Notes under the pieces: generated by a model
Database searches by the model: none
The model's input: the letters and a program-made list of their open reading frames with translations, nothing else
What the model was told of the DNA's origin: nothing
Position numbers and translations under genes: made by a program
Shown: in pieces, positions 1-6,163 of the stretch
Position numbering within the stretch: position 1 is the stretch's first letter
How the letters are laid out: each line of letters begins with the position of its first letter
Assembly: GCA_031281685.1 (NCBI GenBank)
Contig: JAITFA010000067.1
Location: 1 to 11,891, forward strand
Reading direction: 5' to 3'
Length of the DNA: 11,891 bases
Source of the DNA: Treponema sp.
Lineage (GTDB): Bacteria > Spirochaetota > Spirochaetia > Treponematales > Breznakiellaceae

Positions 1-85
1 GGCGTACTGGCGTACTGGCGTACTGGCGTACTGGCGTACTGGCGTACTGGCGTACTGGCGTACTGGCGTACTGGCGTACTGGCGT
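1..85. repeat. 8-bp tandem array (ggcgtact)n, cut by window start
   Basis: Ten perfect copies of ggcgtact fill 1-80, followed by a partial copy (ggcgt) to 85. The array starts at the window edge, so its true length is unknown. The unit is not a multiple of three, so all three plus frames cycle through the same codons and encode the same octapeptide (RTGVLAYW, in any phase) with no stop. The minus strand is also open in all frames. The frame that continues into 84-284 is therefore open to the left edge. The complete lack of divergence between copies suggests recent slippage expansion. Confidence 0.97.
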
Positions 86-116
86 GGGGCGAAATCCGCG
101 CCGGAGGTTTGGGCTG

Positions 117-284
117 TTGCTGGCGATTAAGCGTCAAGCGGCTGTCGCTCATGGTTGTTATTTATACTATGAGCGTGAAAAAGATGCAAGCGGTACGCCG
201 CCTGTAGCGGCAAAAGCAATAGACGAAACAATAGAAAAAATTAACTATATGCTATGGCAACAATCAAAGCTGGAAAAAGGGTGA
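117..284 (+). CDS. Possible small protein of unknown function
   Basis: I do not recognise this 55-residue product. Two things argue that it is real. A good Shine-Dalgarno GGAGG (103-107) sits 9 nt before an in-frame TTG at 117. Its TGA stop (282-284) also overlaps an in-frame GTG of the permease as GTGA, the usual layout of translationally coupled genes. The C-terminal part is charged and helical-looking (AAKAIDETIEKINYML), with no membrane segment or signal peptide. The same frame can also start at GTG 84, and it stays open leftward through the 8-bp array to the window edge. It could therefore be the tail of a longer gene carrying RTGVLAYW repeats. The start is uncertain, and it may not be a gene. 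Confidence 0.35.
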   Translation: MLAIKRQAAVAHGCYLYYEREKDASGTPPVAAKAIDETIEKINYMLWQQSKLEKG

Positions 285-1153
285 GCCAAGTGGCTGTTCT
301 GCTCTGCGCGATATTGTGGAGTACAAGCGGCCTTTTTATCAAGATTCTCGAATGGAATCCACTGGTTATAGCTGGTCTGCGCAGCCTGATAGCCGCGCTG
401 TTCATACTGCTGGTTCGCGGGCTAACACAACGGGGCGGCACAGGAGGTTCTTTCAAGGCGGCGCTGAAAAGCGTTCCGTTTTGGGCGGCAGGTTTTGCCT
501 ACTCAGCCACAATGATCCTCTTCGTCATAGCCAACAAGATGACCGCTTCAGCCAACGCAATCCTGCTCCAGTACGGCGCGCCAATTTGGGCTGCGCTACT
601 CGGCTGGCTGTTTGCCGGTGAAAAGCCTCGCGCCGGACACTGGATCGCCCTCGTCATGGTTATGGCGGGCCTGTTTCTGTTCTTTAGCGACGGGCTGGTA
701 AGCGGCTCTCACACAGGTGATCTCATTGCTGTGCTTTCCGGCGTCTGCTTCGGCGCAAATTCGGTATTCCTGCGTATGGGAAAAGACGGCGATCCGGCGG
801 GAGCGATGCTCCTTGCCCATGCGATTACCGCCGTTTTCTGCCTGCCCTTTATACTCATATACCCTCCTTCACCATCTCCCGGCGCTATTGGGGCGCTCTT
901 CTTTATGGGTATTCTGCAAATCGGTCTGGCGTCGATACTATTCTCGTATGGAATACAACGGGTACGCGCCGTAGAAGCCATGCTGATCGCCATGATCGAA
1001 CCGGTGCTAAATCCGGTCTGGGTCTTGCTTGTTACTGGCGAAAAGCCATCCCTATCCGCACTTGCCGGCGGCGCGATTCTTATAACGGCGGTTGCCGTGT
1101 CAGCGTGTATTGGTGGCCGCCGTTGGCGCCATGAGCGTCTGACCCCCCGTTGA
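254..1153 (+). CDS. EamA/DMT-superfamily permease
   Basis: An integral inner-membrane transporter of the drug/metabolite transporter superfamily. It has two tandem EamA halves, about ten hydrophobic helices over 299 residues, which is normal for the family. The N-terminal helix carries the typical ILWSTSGLFIK pattern. The second half begins near residue 155 (LIAVLSGVCFGANSVFLR) and ends with the characteristic IEPVLNPVWVLLVTGEKPS segment before the last helix. The substrate cannot be predicted; relatives export amino acids or metabolites. The start is ambiguous. ATG 254 gives a short basic leader but has no clear ribosome site. GTG 281 overlaps the stop of the small upstream frame and leaves only three residues before helix 1. 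The last residues (HERLTPR) are encoded by the first, degenerate copy of the 42-bp repeat, so the C-terminus is repeat-derived. The gene converges on the hydrolase at 1328-4405. Confidence 0.88.
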   Translation: MATIKAGKRVSQVAVLLCAILWSTSGLFIKILEWNPLVIAGLRSLIAALFILLVRGLTQRGGTGGSFKAALKSVPFWAAGFAYSATMILFVIANKMTASANAILLQYGAPIWAALLGWLFAGEKPRAGHWIALVMVMAGLFLFFSDGLVSGSHTGDLIAVLSGVCFGANSVFLRMGKDGDPAGAMLLAHAITAVFCLPFILIYPPSPSPGAIGALFFMGILQIGLASILFSYGIQRVRAVEAMLIAMIEPVLNPVWVLLVTGEKPSLSALAGGAILITAVAVSACIGGRRWRHERLTPR

Positions 1154-1321
1154 GGCGTTATGGCGCCAGACACACCACAGAGCATGAGCCAGACATATGA
1201 GCGTCTGACCCCCGTTGAGGCGTTATGGCGCCAGACATATGAGCGTCTGACCCCCGTTGAGGCGTTATGGCGCCAGACATATGAGCGTCTGACCCCCGTT
1301 GAGACGTTATGGCGCCAGACA
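1131..1321. repeat. 42-bp tandem array at the permease 3' end
   Basis: Three adjacent 42-bp units occupy 1196-1237, 1238-1279 and 1280-1321. The last differs at one base (gagacg instead of gaggcg). A fourth, degenerate unit at 1131-1172 overlaps the end of the permease and has six Cs where the others have five. A 23-nt unrelated stretch (1173-1195) separates it from the rest. Forty-two is a multiple of three, and in the permease frame the units read as YERLTPVEALWRQT without stops. Each unit contains the palindrome TGGCGCCA, and each junction contains CAGAC...GTCTG arms that can form a short hairpin. No T-run follows, so an intrinsic terminator is not supported. The array fills nearly all the space between the two convergent genes. 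Confidence 0.95.
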
Positions 1322-1327
1322 CAGGGT

Positions 1328-4300
1328 TTATTCTATCTCCGGCGACTTCAGTACCCCTTGCTTCCAGAAACGGTACTCATACGTCCACGCATCCCCCTCG
1401 GCGCGCCACGAATCCACGCCCCACCAATAACCGGGATCGCGGACGTTGGTGTGAAGCTGACCAAAGGTGTTGATCCGGCAGCCAAAGTACAGCAGTTCAA
1501 GCCGGTGAAGCCCGTCTTTCAGCCCCGTAACCGTAAGCCGGTAGGGGGAAAAGGCAATGACGCCCCGGTCCTCGCCGTCAACCTTGACCCGCAACACATG
1601 CCCCCGATAGGCGCTGGCGCTAATCGTGAGTTCACCACCACGGCTTTCCGCTGTCAGGTGATAGCTGATGTTACCACCGTAGAAAGCCAAGCCTTGCCGC
1701 GTAATGTCGCCAAACGCCAGCTCTCGTACCGGCGTGGTCAGGGTACAACGGATGCCAGCAACTCGTACCCCAAAATCACCCAAGAGGTAGCTCGCCTCCA
1801 CGTCAATCTTGCGTCCATAGGGTAAGCTCAGTTCCAGGGTATTAAGCCCCTTTCTGATGAGGGGTAACTTCACCTTGTTGATACCGTGATCAACATACCA
1901 GCCGTTGACTGGACCAGCGGCAACGGCGTTCAGGCTTACCTGGGTAACGGCGGCGTTCTCTAGCGCCAATTCAGCGCCGTTAATCTCAAGCTCGCTGTCA
2001 AAGGTATAGCGCAGGCGAAGGCGGCGCGGGGTACTGGTGTCGCTTTCGACCCAGGGTTGAGCGACTGCCTTTTTCCTCAGGGGCCAGCCGAGTTCGGTTC
2101 GGAGTATGGTGTCGAGGCGCAAAACCTCTTCCGCAGGGCGATACGGCTCATCGTCCAAAGCGTATTCAGCCATATCCAGCAAAAGCAGGTTCGGCTCGTG
2201 GAGCGTAACAGGAACGGGGCTGGTAAAGCGGGCGCGTCCACGGGTGTCATTGGGATACTCCTCGCTGGTAACGAGACGCGGCGGCTCCGGCGCGGCAACA
2301 GGGGGCGCGCCTTTTTCCAGCTTGAATAGAAGGCTGTCGTGTTCATAGAGCGCATAAGCGATGAGCGTATCGCCGCGTTCCCATGCGACTGGCTGGGGGC
2401 GGATTGCGCCACTGAGGGTGTCGTAAAAGGCGGCTCGCCATTCGCCTTTGATGCGAATACGGATAATATCACCACGGGGAAGGTCTGGGTTTAGCGGCTT
2501 GTCTGCGTGGGCAATGAAGAGCCAGCGGCTGCCGTCAGCCTCTTCCCTCATCTGGTAGAGCAGGTTCTGGGTCTCCACGCCGGAACGGTCGCGGATGCTC
2601 AGTTCACGGACATCAGCGATGGCGGATAACAGAGGCAGGCGTTCAAACCCGATGCGCTCGCTCTGTTGCCAGAGTTGACGCGGCGCCGTGCTTGGCCGGG
2701 CATCGAGGTACTGCGGCGCGGTTCCCAGGAAGATGAGCCGCCCGCCTAGTGCTTGGAATGCCTCCAGCCGGCATAACGTCGTTGCCCTGATGGTTTCCAG
2801 CGCAGGGACAATGATAACGTCGTAGCTCATCTTACCGACGGGGAAGGGTTTATTGGCGCTGATGGCGGCAAGATCACAGAGCGCGGGTAAGGTAGATTCG
2901 GCGATGTAGTCAAAGTCGATAAGACCACGGAGCAGCCAGTTACAGAGGTCGTGGAAGTTCTGGTCCATCTGTTCCCGAATGGCTTGGGTACTCTCGCGGG
3001 GTCCCCAGTGGAGCCAGTAACTCTCAATGGGATGTATCACACCCACCCGCGCCACTGCCTTACCCCTGGTTAGGGCGGTGTTTATTCGCGCAAAGTGGTT
3101 CTCGATATAGGGGTACTGCTCGTACCACGGCGCTTGATAGTTGAACGTACCCGGATAGTCGCGTTTGGCTTCACCATTCATTGATATCCACGACAGGTGC
3201 GGTACTCGTACCGTTACCCCCAAGGCGGCTTGCCAGTCGCCCTGAAGTTTGTGTCCGCGGAAATCAAAGTCCCAGTTAGTAACGCCGTAGAGTTCCGACA
3301 GCATACCAGCATAAGCGTACTGTCGTACTGCCGATTGGGTCTGCTTGGCGGTGGTGAATTCCCGTTGGTCGCAGAGCATATCAATACCCGGCAGTTGGAA
3401 AGAACGGTATGAACGCATTGCCTCGCCAATGGCGTGGGTCTGACTTTCGAGGGTCGGTTCCTCCATCATGTGGCCCGTGAGCATGATATTGTTAGCGCTG
3501 CACCACGCGCCGCACTGGTCGGCAAACGCGGCGGTGAAACGCTCGCAAATATGGTCGTGATAATGGTAGCGAATCACCGAGACCGCTCCTTGTGGCAAAT
3601 CCCAGAGAAGTTCGGGGATACCATCAATGAGGTTTTCACCCGCGTAGGCAGCGGCGAAGGTTTCGGCAAGGTCATCGGTCCAGGGGAGGGTAACGTCGCG
3701 GTCTTCGTGGGCGAAACGCAGGGTCTCTTTCCGCGAGAACTGCGGCTCGTCAGTGAAAATGGCGGGAATGACACCGCCAAAGTCGCTGGCAAAGCGGCTT
3801 TTGTAACGCTCGTGGGTAACGCGAATGAACTCGCGTATTGCCGCCGCATCGAGCGTATTCACATAGGTTTGCTTGTTGTACCACGGGTCCGGGCTGGCGG
3901 TTTCAGCATAGGCGTAGAGTCTGAAGCCTTGGATCGTCTCCTCAGCCTTGACGCGCCGGTACTGCTCAAGCTGGCCGCTGGCGCTAAGGCTAATGTCAAA
4001 GCAAGCGATGAGCTTGTTGTCACGTTCCGCAGTGGCGGGGTGGCGCGTCAGGCGCAGGTAACGCTGACGGTAGCGTTTGTCCTTAGTAACGATGCCGCCA
4101 GCCGCTCCAGAAGGCCAGCGGTCTTCGTCATAGAGCCAAGCCAGCATCTTTTCAGCGCGGGCTTTTTCCACGCAGGCGTACACGATGTTCATGTACTCGT
4201 TACTGAGATACTCGGTGGCCATACCTGTACGGACGTGTATGTGGAAGCCGCCAAAACCGAGCTTTTTGAGTTGCTCGATCTGCCAGACCAGTTCATCGGC

Positions 4301-4405
4301 GTTGAGCTTGTTATTCCAAGCCCAGAACGGCGTTGCCCGGTATTCGCTGGAGGGATTCTGGAAATCCTCAGCCGTTAAGTTCTGTTCCCGTTTAGGATAC
4401 AACAT
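1328..4405 (-). CDS. Glycoside hydrolase-like protein related to GH106
   Basis: A 1025-residue protein with no signal peptide or membrane segment, so probably cytoplasmic. Residues 25-65 (TPFWAWNNKLN, then GFGGFHIHVRTGM) match the N-terminal barrel of the large proteins related to GH106 alpha-L-rhamnosidases. Candidate active-site segments are FTDEP (217-221, E220), GHMMEEP (311-317) and SELYGVTNWDF (370-380). A central domain (about 450-690) starts with VGVIHPIESYWLHWGP and resembles the amidotransferase-like middle domain of beta-galactosidase-type enzymes. The last ~250 residues look like beta-sandwich or carbohydrate-binding domains. It probably acts on a plant or bacterial oligosaccharide taken into the cell; the exact sugar is unknown. 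ATG 4405 is preceded by AAGGA with a 6-nt gap, but this overlaps the -10 element of the promoter at 4414-4442, so the message may be nearly leaderless. It is monocistronic and convergent with the permease. Specific rhamnosidase activity is not established. Confidence 0.8.
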   Translation of the reverse strand: MLYPKREQNLTAEDFQNPSSEYRATPFWAWNNKLNADELVWQIEQLKKLGFGGFHIHVRTGMATEYLSNEYMNIVYACVEKARAEKMLAWLYDEDRWPSGAAGGIVTKDKRYRQRYLRLTRHPATAERDNKLIACFDISLSASGQLEQYRRVKAEETIQGFRLYAYAETASPDPWYNKQTYVNTLDAAAIREFIRVTHERYKSRFASDFGGVIPAIFTDEPQFSRKETLRFAHEDRDVTLPWTDDLAETFAAAYAGENLIDGIPELLWDLPQGAVSVIRYHYHDHICERFTAAFADQCGAWCSANNIMLTGHMMEEPTLESQTHAIGEAMRSYRSFQLPGIDMLCDQREFTTAKQTQSAVRQYAYAGMLSELYGVTNWDFDFRGHKLQGDWQAALGVTVRVPHLSWISMNGEAKRDYPGTFNYQAPWYEQYPYIENHFARINTALTRGKAVARVGVIHPIESYWLHWGPRESTQAIREQMDQNFHDLCNWLLRGLIDFDYIAESTLPALCDLAAISANKPFPVGKMSYDVIIVPALETIRATTLCRLEAFQALGGRLIFLGTAPQYLDARPSTAPRQLWQQSERIGFERLPLLSAIADVRELSIRDRSGVETQNLLYQMREEADGSRWLFIAHADKPLNPDLPRGDIIRIRIKGEWRAAFYDTLSGAIRPQPVAWERGDTLIAYALYEHDSLLFKLEKGAPPVAAPEPPRLVTSEEYPNDTRGRARFTSPVPVTLHEPNLLLLDMAEYALDDEPYRPAEEVLRLDTILRTELGWPLRKKAVAQPWVESDTSTPRRLRLRYTFDSELEINGAELALENAAVTQVSLNAVAAGPVNGWYVDHGINKVKLPLIRKGLNTLELSLPYGRKIDVEASYLLGDFGVRVAGIRCTLTTPVRELAFGDITRQGLAFYGGNISYHLTAESRGGELTISASAYRGHVLRVKVDGEDRGVIAFSPYRLTVTGLKDGLHRLELLYFGCRINTFGQLHTNVRDPGYWWGVDSWRAEGDAWTYEYRFWKQGVLKSPEIE

Positions 4406-4413
4406 AGTTTTTC

Positions 4414-4442
4414 CTTATACCATTACTATTTTTCACTGTCAA
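4414..4442 (-). promoter_or_regulatory. Near-consensus sigma-70 promoter for the hydrolase gene
   Basis: On the minus strand, a perfect -35 TTGACA (4442-4437), a 17-nt spacer (4436-4420) and a -10 TATAAG (4419-4414) preceded by TGg form an extended -10 promoter. The expected transcription start is near 4407, only about 2 nt before the ATG at 4405, so the 5' leader would be almost absent. The -35 box lies 7 nt beyond the IS200/IS605-like hairpin. No operator palindrome was seen between promoter and start. Confidence 0.7.
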
Positions 4443-4449
4443 TGAAGCT

Positions 4450-4469
4450 CCCCGCCCTGAAAGACGGGG
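4450..4469 (-). mobile_element. IS200/IS605-type right-end hairpin remnant
   Basis: The minus strand reads CCCCGTCTTTCAGGGCGGGG and is followed by agcttcattgac. This closely resembles the conserved hairpin found at the right end of many IS200/IS605 and IS1341-type elements, just downstream of tnpB. The minus-strand RNA pairs better (CCCCGUC with GGCGGGG using a G-U wobble) than the plus-strand RNA, which has a C-A mismatch, so the functional orientation is minus. No tnpA or tnpB remains nearby, so this is a solo end or a degraded non-autonomous element. The left end was not identified. Lack of a T-run and its position upstream of both divergent genes argue against a terminator. Confidence 0.6.
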
Positions 4470-4543
4470 TATTAGACACCACTGCGAAAAATAGGTACAA
4501 CCACTATAACGCCAATATCACCCATGAAACTTTGATTATATGG

Positions 4544-4578
4544 TTGCGTAGCTGAAGATATTTCATATAAGATATAAT
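4544..4578 (+). promoter_or_regulatory. Putative promoter of the polyprenyl synthase gene
   Basis: TTGCGT (4544-4549), a 16-nt gap and TATAAG (4566-4571) would start transcription near 4578, three bases before the ATG at 4581. A perfect TATAAT lies at 4573-4578 but is too close to the ATG to serve that start and has no well-spaced -35. No Shine-Dalgarno precedes 4581, so either a leaderless message or an upstream promoter is needed. The -35 is weak, so this is tentative. Confidence 0.35.
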
Positions 4579-4580
4579 CT

Positions 4581-5639
4581 ATGACTCATCAATATAGCTG
4601 GCGGCTTGAGAAGATAGAAACGGTGTTGCGGACGTATCTACCGGATACGCCGGATACGGCTTGGGGTGAAAACGTTTTTTCGCTTTCGCCGGAAACGCTT
4701 TCGCCGGAACTTATGTCGCCGCTCACCATGCCCGGTTATGACCTGGTTCAGCGCGGAGGCAAGCGGTGGCGGCCTTTGCTTATGACTCTTGTGTGTGAAA
4801 CCATGGGCGGCGGGGAACGCTCCCTGCCGCTCACTCCGCTTGTGGAGTTCCCCCACAACGCCAGCCTCATCCATGACGACATTGAGGATAATTCTGACGA
4901 GCGTCGAGGACAGCCCGCAACGCATATCCGTTACGGTGTTGACACAGCCATTAACAGCGGGGCGTTTCTCTATTTCCTGCCGCTTGCCTGCGTAACAGAC
5001 TGGGACGCAACGCTGGAGCAGAAGGATACGGTGTACCGGCTCTGGGGCGAGTCTATGCGGCGGCTGCATTTGGGGCAGTCCATTGACATCACCTGGCACC
5101 GGGACCCGGGCTATGTTCCCAGCCTTGAACACTACGATCTCATGTGCCGTCTGAAAACCGGCAGTCTTGCTTGGCTCGCGGTGGCTTTAGGACTGGTGGC
5201 TGCCTTAGTATCGAGCGAAAAAAGAGCGCCATTGATAAAAAAATGGGGTCAAGCTGCCGAAAAGTTAGGGATGGGATTTCAGATTCTCGATGATGTTAAA
5301 AACCTCACTACCGGAAATCCGGGTAAAAAGCGCGGCGACGACGTGGTTGAAGGCAAGAAAAGTCTTCCAGTGCTTCTGTATCTGCACGAGCGACCGGAGC
5401 AGAGCGAATGGTTTAGCAACTGCTTTGCCGAGGCGCGTAAAGCCGGCATTGACGCTCCACTTGTTAATGAGCTTATCGACAAGCTGACTGTATCTGGAGT
5501 CCTTGACAAAGCTGAGGCGCGGGGCAGAACACTGATTAACGAGGCGCGTGAGACGTTCTCTGACATCCAGAGCAATTCTGAAGAAATGCGCGGCGAACTA
5601 AGCAGATTTTTTGATTTTATAGGTGGTGCTTATGCGTAA
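4581..5639 (+). CDS. Polyprenyl (trans-isoprenyl) diphosphate synthase
   Basis: A cytosolic class I prenyl elongase that condenses isopentenyl diphosphate with an allylic diphosphate (farnesyl- or geranylgeranyl-type, or a longer chain) for lipid carrier or quinone precursors. Over 352 residues it shows GGKRWRP (59-65, the isopentenyl diphosphate site), the first aspartate-rich motif DDIED (99-103), RRGQPATH after it, and the second motif in FQILDDVKNL (D237, D238). That second motif is DDxxN rather than the usual DDxxD; eukaryotic type III GGPP synthases also have DDxxN. The GDDVVEGKKSLPVL segment (252-265) is typical. The start at 4581 keeps the N-terminal WRLEKIE segment but has no ribosome site. 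The gene overlaps the next one by 8 nt, so the two are probably coupled. Product chain length cannot be read from the sequence. Confidence 0.9.
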   Translation: MTHQYSWRLEKIETVLRTYLPDTPDTAWGENVFSLSPETLSPELMSPLTMPGYDLVQRGGKRWRPLLMTLVCETMGGGERSLPLTPLVEFPHNASLIHDDIEDNSDERRGQPATHIRYGVDTAINSGAFLYFLPLACVTDWDATLEQKDTVYRLWGESMRRLHLGQSIDITWHRDPGYVPSLEHYDLMCRLKTGSLAWLAVALGLVAALVSSEKRAPLIKKWGQAAEKLGMGFQILDDVKNLTTGNPGKKRGDDVVEGKKSLPVLLYLHERPEQSEWFSNCFAEARKAGIDAPLVNELIDKLTVSGVLDKAEARGRTLINEARETFSDIQSNSEEMRGELSRFFDFIGGAYA

Positions 5640-6096
5640 TAAACAGTCCATGAAGCAGGCTAAAATATGGACAATTACTCCATTGGATTTGGATGAGAGT
5701 ACAAGCACGACGCTGTTTCTCAAGCTGGCTAATATTGAAACGCTGGTTCCCGTTTTTATTGATCAATCGGAAAGCCAGCCCATCCTTAAAGTCTTGCATA
5801 ACAGGATACCGCCGAATCGCCCGCTTGTTCACGGAGCGCTTTTGTCCCTGATGAAGGATGTGGGATTCTCGCTTTCTGGGGTTGAAATTTATGATATTCA
5901 CGACAACATTCTCCTGGCTAGGCTGCTGTTTGAGGGTCAGAGCTATTCGGCGGAGAAACCATTGGTGTCGCCAGTAACGCCGCTTGACGCCTGCGTTCTG
6001 GCGACGCTGGCGGAGTGTCCCATTTATGTAGCGGAAAACGTGATAGAGCAGATTGGCGTACCGGTCGGTATAGAGTTGGATAAATTTCGCATATAA
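5632..6096 (+). CDS. Bifunctional nuclease family (DUF151) protein
   Basis: A 154-residue protein of the DUF151/bifunctional nuclease family. Family features are the RPLVHGALLSLMKDVGFSLS segment (about 64-83), then VEIYDIHDNILLARLLFEG, then TPLDACVLATLAECPIYVAE, where most members have a PSDAIALALR-like motif. Members in plants and some bacteria have reported RNase and DNase activity, but the cellular role in bacteria is mostly unknown. I chose ATG 5632 because AGGTGG (5621-5626) sits 5 nt upstream; a GTG at 5623 is also in frame. The start overlaps the synthase stop by 8 nt. The gene ends with a double stop, TAA TAG (6094-6099). No secretion signal is seen. Confidence 0.83.
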   Translation: MRNKQSMKQAKIWTITPLDLDESTSTTLFLKLANIETLVPVFIDQSESQPILKVLHNRIPPNRPLVHGALLSLMKDVGFSLSGVEIYDIHDNILLARLLFEGQSYSAEKPLVSPVTPLDACVLATLAECPIYVAENVIEQIGVPVGIELDKFRI

Positions 6097-6115
6097 TAGG
6101 CAATAAGGATGTTTT

Positions 6116-6149
6116 CAAAATGCATGGCATTTTGTGATTTTTTATTTTT
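6116..6149 (+). terminator. Weak intrinsic terminator or attenuator
   Basis: CAAAATGC (6116-6123) and GCATTTTG (6127-6134) form a perfect 8-bp stem with an ATG loop. A T-rich tract (6138-6149) follows. The stem is AT-rich, so termination would be partial. It lies between the nuclease-family gene and the M23 peptidase gene and may reduce read-through. Confidence 0.5.
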
Positions 6150-6163
6150 CTAAGGATACGAGA

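Noticed and set aside
1131..1321. 42-bp array considered as a CRISPR or terminator cluster
   Set aside because: There are no unique spacers and no T-runs after the short palindromes. The unit length is a multiple of three and codes in frame.
1160..1825. Long plus-strand open frame that contains the 42-bp repeat peptide and runs into the hydrolase
   Set aside because: Apart from the repeat it is antisense to a well-supported hydrolase gene, lacks a ribosome site and shows no recognisable protein features.
3434..4378. 314-codon plus-strand open frame antisense to the hydrolase
   Set aside because: It is a mirror of the GC-rich hydrolase codons, while the minus-strand protein has clear family motifs over the same stretch.
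4450..4469. GC hairpin considered as an intrinsic terminator
   Set aside because: It lies upstream of two divergent genes, has no T-tract, and its sequence matches the IS200/IS605 right-end pattern.
4573..4578. Perfect TATAAT just before the polyprenyl synthase ATG, considered as its -10
   Set aside because: It would start transcription inside the coding region and has no well-spaced -35. TATAAG at 4566-4571 fits better.
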